The notes under the pieces were generated by a model that was not told the DNA's origin, did not search any database, and was given only the letters and a program-made list of their open reading frames with translations. A DNA stretch of 64,000 nucleotides from JAQBQB01 sp963757185. GTDB lineage: Bacteria > Gemmatimonadota > Gemmatimonadetes > Gemmatimonadales > Gemmatimonadaceae. Positions 62,793-64,000 of this stretch are shown one piece after another (the stretch's first letter is position 1; each line of letters begins with the position of its first letter). The stretch covers positions 124,001 to 188,000 of the forward strand of contig CAVWQI010000010.1 of NCBI GenBank assembly GCA_963757185.1. Direction: 5' to 3'. Position numbers and translations under genes: made by a program.

Positions 62793-64000
62793 CGCGGCGT
62801 GTTCGGTTCGCCGGCTCGTGCTGGTCGCGGCCCTCGCGCGCCTCGGAGCGGCGCAGCAGCCGGCGACTGCCCGCCCGCCAAGATCGACGCCGTGCAACTT
62901 TAGCAGCGACCGGCTGGCCAGCGACAGCGTGCCGGGGATCGGGCAAGTGACGTTCTGGGGGGGCAACGTCGAGATCCATTGCCCGCAGCGGAACATCGAT
63001 CTGCACGGCGACAGCGCCGAGTCCTATCCGGACCACTCTCAGCTCGTGGGACACGCGGCAGCGGACGAGCCGCGCTTTCACGTCACGTCGGACTTCCTCA
63101 ACTATTTCCCGAACGACGAGCGGGTCGTCGCGGCGGGGAACGTTCACGCGAAGACGGCGAGCGGGTCGACGCTCGTCGGGCCGCAGGCCGAGTACAAGCG
63201 GATCATTCCGAAGATCCGCCCGCGCGAGCAGATGAGCGCCGTCGCGCGCCCGACGATCACGGTCGTGCAGCGCGATTCGACCGGCAAGCTTGCGCCACCG
63301 CTGACGGTCATCTCGGATCACGTCTTCATGGACGGCGACAGCCTGATCTACGGCGGCGGCCGCGTCGAGATTACGCGTCCCGCCGACAACCTCAAGGACA
63401 CCGTACTCACCGCGACAGGCGATTCGGCGTTCATCGATCAGGGGAAGGAGACGATGCGGCTGATGCGGAACCCGAAGGTGGTCGGCAAGCGCGACCACCC
63501 GTTCACGCTCACCGGCACGCTCATCGACCTGTATTCGACCAACAAGAAGCTGACGCGCGTTCTCTCGCGCGCCAACGCCAAGGCGGTCTCGGACTCGATG
63601 ACGCTCACGTCCGACACGATCGACCTTCGCGTCAAGAACGATCTGCTCGACCACGCGTTCGCCTGGAGCGCCGTGAACCGGGCGAAGGTCGTGTCGCCGA
63701 GTCAGAATATGATCGCCGACTCGCTCGACGTGACCATGCCGGCGCAGCAGATACGCCTCGTCCGCGCGTTCCGCCGTGCGTTCGCCCAGGGCAGGCCGGA
63801 CACGACGAAGTACAAGATCTCGCCGCCCGACACGACCGACTGGCTCCGCGGCGACACGGTCGTCGCGCACTTCGATACGTCGGCGCGCTCGCCGCGCGAC
63901 ACGTCCAAGTCGCCGCGCATCCAGCAGCTCGTCGCCCGCGGCAACGCCAGCTCGCTCTATCACGTGGCGCCGAGCGACACCAACGAACACCGCGCGTCGC
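62789..64000 (+). CDS. lptA: LptA/OstA-like LPS transport protein, frameshift in signal peptide, 3' end outside window
   Basis: A periplasmic bridge protein for LPS. The ATG at 62789 overlaps lptC and opens MTRRVRFAG, but a base appears missing near 62811-62818: the next frame supplies LVLVAALARLGAAQQPA, a signal-peptide core, and stays open to the window end (at least 394 residues). GTG 62818 in that frame is the only start without a shift. The mature part has repeated beta strands (GQVTFWGGNVEIHC, RVVAAGNVHAKTASGSTLVG, SLIYGGGRVEI, DYLIDLYSTNKK-like). It is already over twice the length of E. coli LptA (185 residues) without ending. Confidence 0.75.

Noticed and set aside
62728..63990. A 420-codon minus-strand frame opposite lptA
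   Set aside because: Composition is that of a shadow, and the + strand frame shows a signal-peptide core and OstA-like strands and fits the operon.

Overview
The window is 64 kb of high-GC bacterial chromosome, almost entirely core metabolism and almost entirely on the + strand. The only minus-strand genes are dcd and one damaged lipoprotein gene. I saw no rRNA, tRNA, insertion sequence, prophage or CRISPR array. The organism is a diderm: it has KDO-LPS genes (kdsB, kdsA, kdsC, kdsD), LptC and LptA, two outer-membrane or lipoprotein-type proteins, and Lys/Arg-rich signal peptides. It respires with a full 14-subunit NDH-1 and a B-type (di-heme cytochrome b) succinate dehydrogenase, and it makes menaquinone by the futalosine route (mqnE, mqnA, mqnC). 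It makes isoprenoids by the MEP route (ispD, ispF) and fatty acids by FAS-II. This set, with an LDH-like malate dehydrogenase and very tight ATGA/GTGA-overlapped operons, fits Gemmatimonadota best. That assignment is inference from family resemblance and needs a marker-gene tree.

Layout. 1-4.8 kb: radA (5' end outside the window), ispD, a Sua5/TsaC-type tRNA modification gene, a low-molecular-weight phosphatase, aroE and a ComF-like gene. 4.8-8.3 kb: lower glycolysis (gap-pgk-tpiA) and secG. 8.3-11.7 kb: carA, an HU/IHF protein, and moaD-moaE-moaA. 11.8-16.2 kb: mdh and sdhC-sdhA-sdhB. 16.3-20.9 kb: an FAD oxidoreductase, a GT-C-like membrane protein and a secreted protein of unknown function. 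20.9-21.5 kb: dcd on the minus strand. 21.8-36.4 kb: nuoA to nuoN in canonical order. 36.6-43.5 kb: a phosphomannomutase/phosphoglucomutase, a UPF0182 membrane protein, carbamate kinase and sucC-sucD. 43.5-50.8 kb: a damaged lipoprotein gene, ndk, yceD-rpmF-plsX-fabH-fabD-fabG, then acpP-fabF. 50.8-57.1 kb: mqnE-mqnA-mqnC-ispF-xerD, pabA and an outer-membrane beta-barrel gene. 57.4-64 kb: kdsB-pyrG-kdsA-kdsC-kdsD-lptC-lptA, the last running off the window.

How it works together: glycolysis and TCA enzymes (mdh, sucCD, sdh) feed NADH and succinate to complexes I and II, which would reduce menaquinone. Its head group (mqn) and side-chain precursors (ispD, ispF) are also encoded here. FAS-II supplies acyl chains for membrane lipid and lipid A. 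PyrG makes the CTP that KdsB uses to activate KDO, and Lpt proteins export the finished LPS.

The unusual part is not a new defence or mobile system. (1) Five otherwise intact genes (radA, sdhB, the FAD oxidoreductase, the minus-strand lipoprotein, lptA) each carry one apparent single-base frameshift. So many in conserved genes points to assembly indels, but this is unproven. (2) A textbook intrinsic-terminator structure lies inside the first codons of carA. (3) Three kinds of short intergenic repeat occur: 8-bp tandem units, a GC-rich pair present at two distant loci in opposite orientation, and CGCAGAT-core palindromes. (4) MqnE has a CX5CX2C cluster motif where its neighbour MqnC has the standard CX3CX2C. 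I did not find a convincing undescribed multi-gene system.
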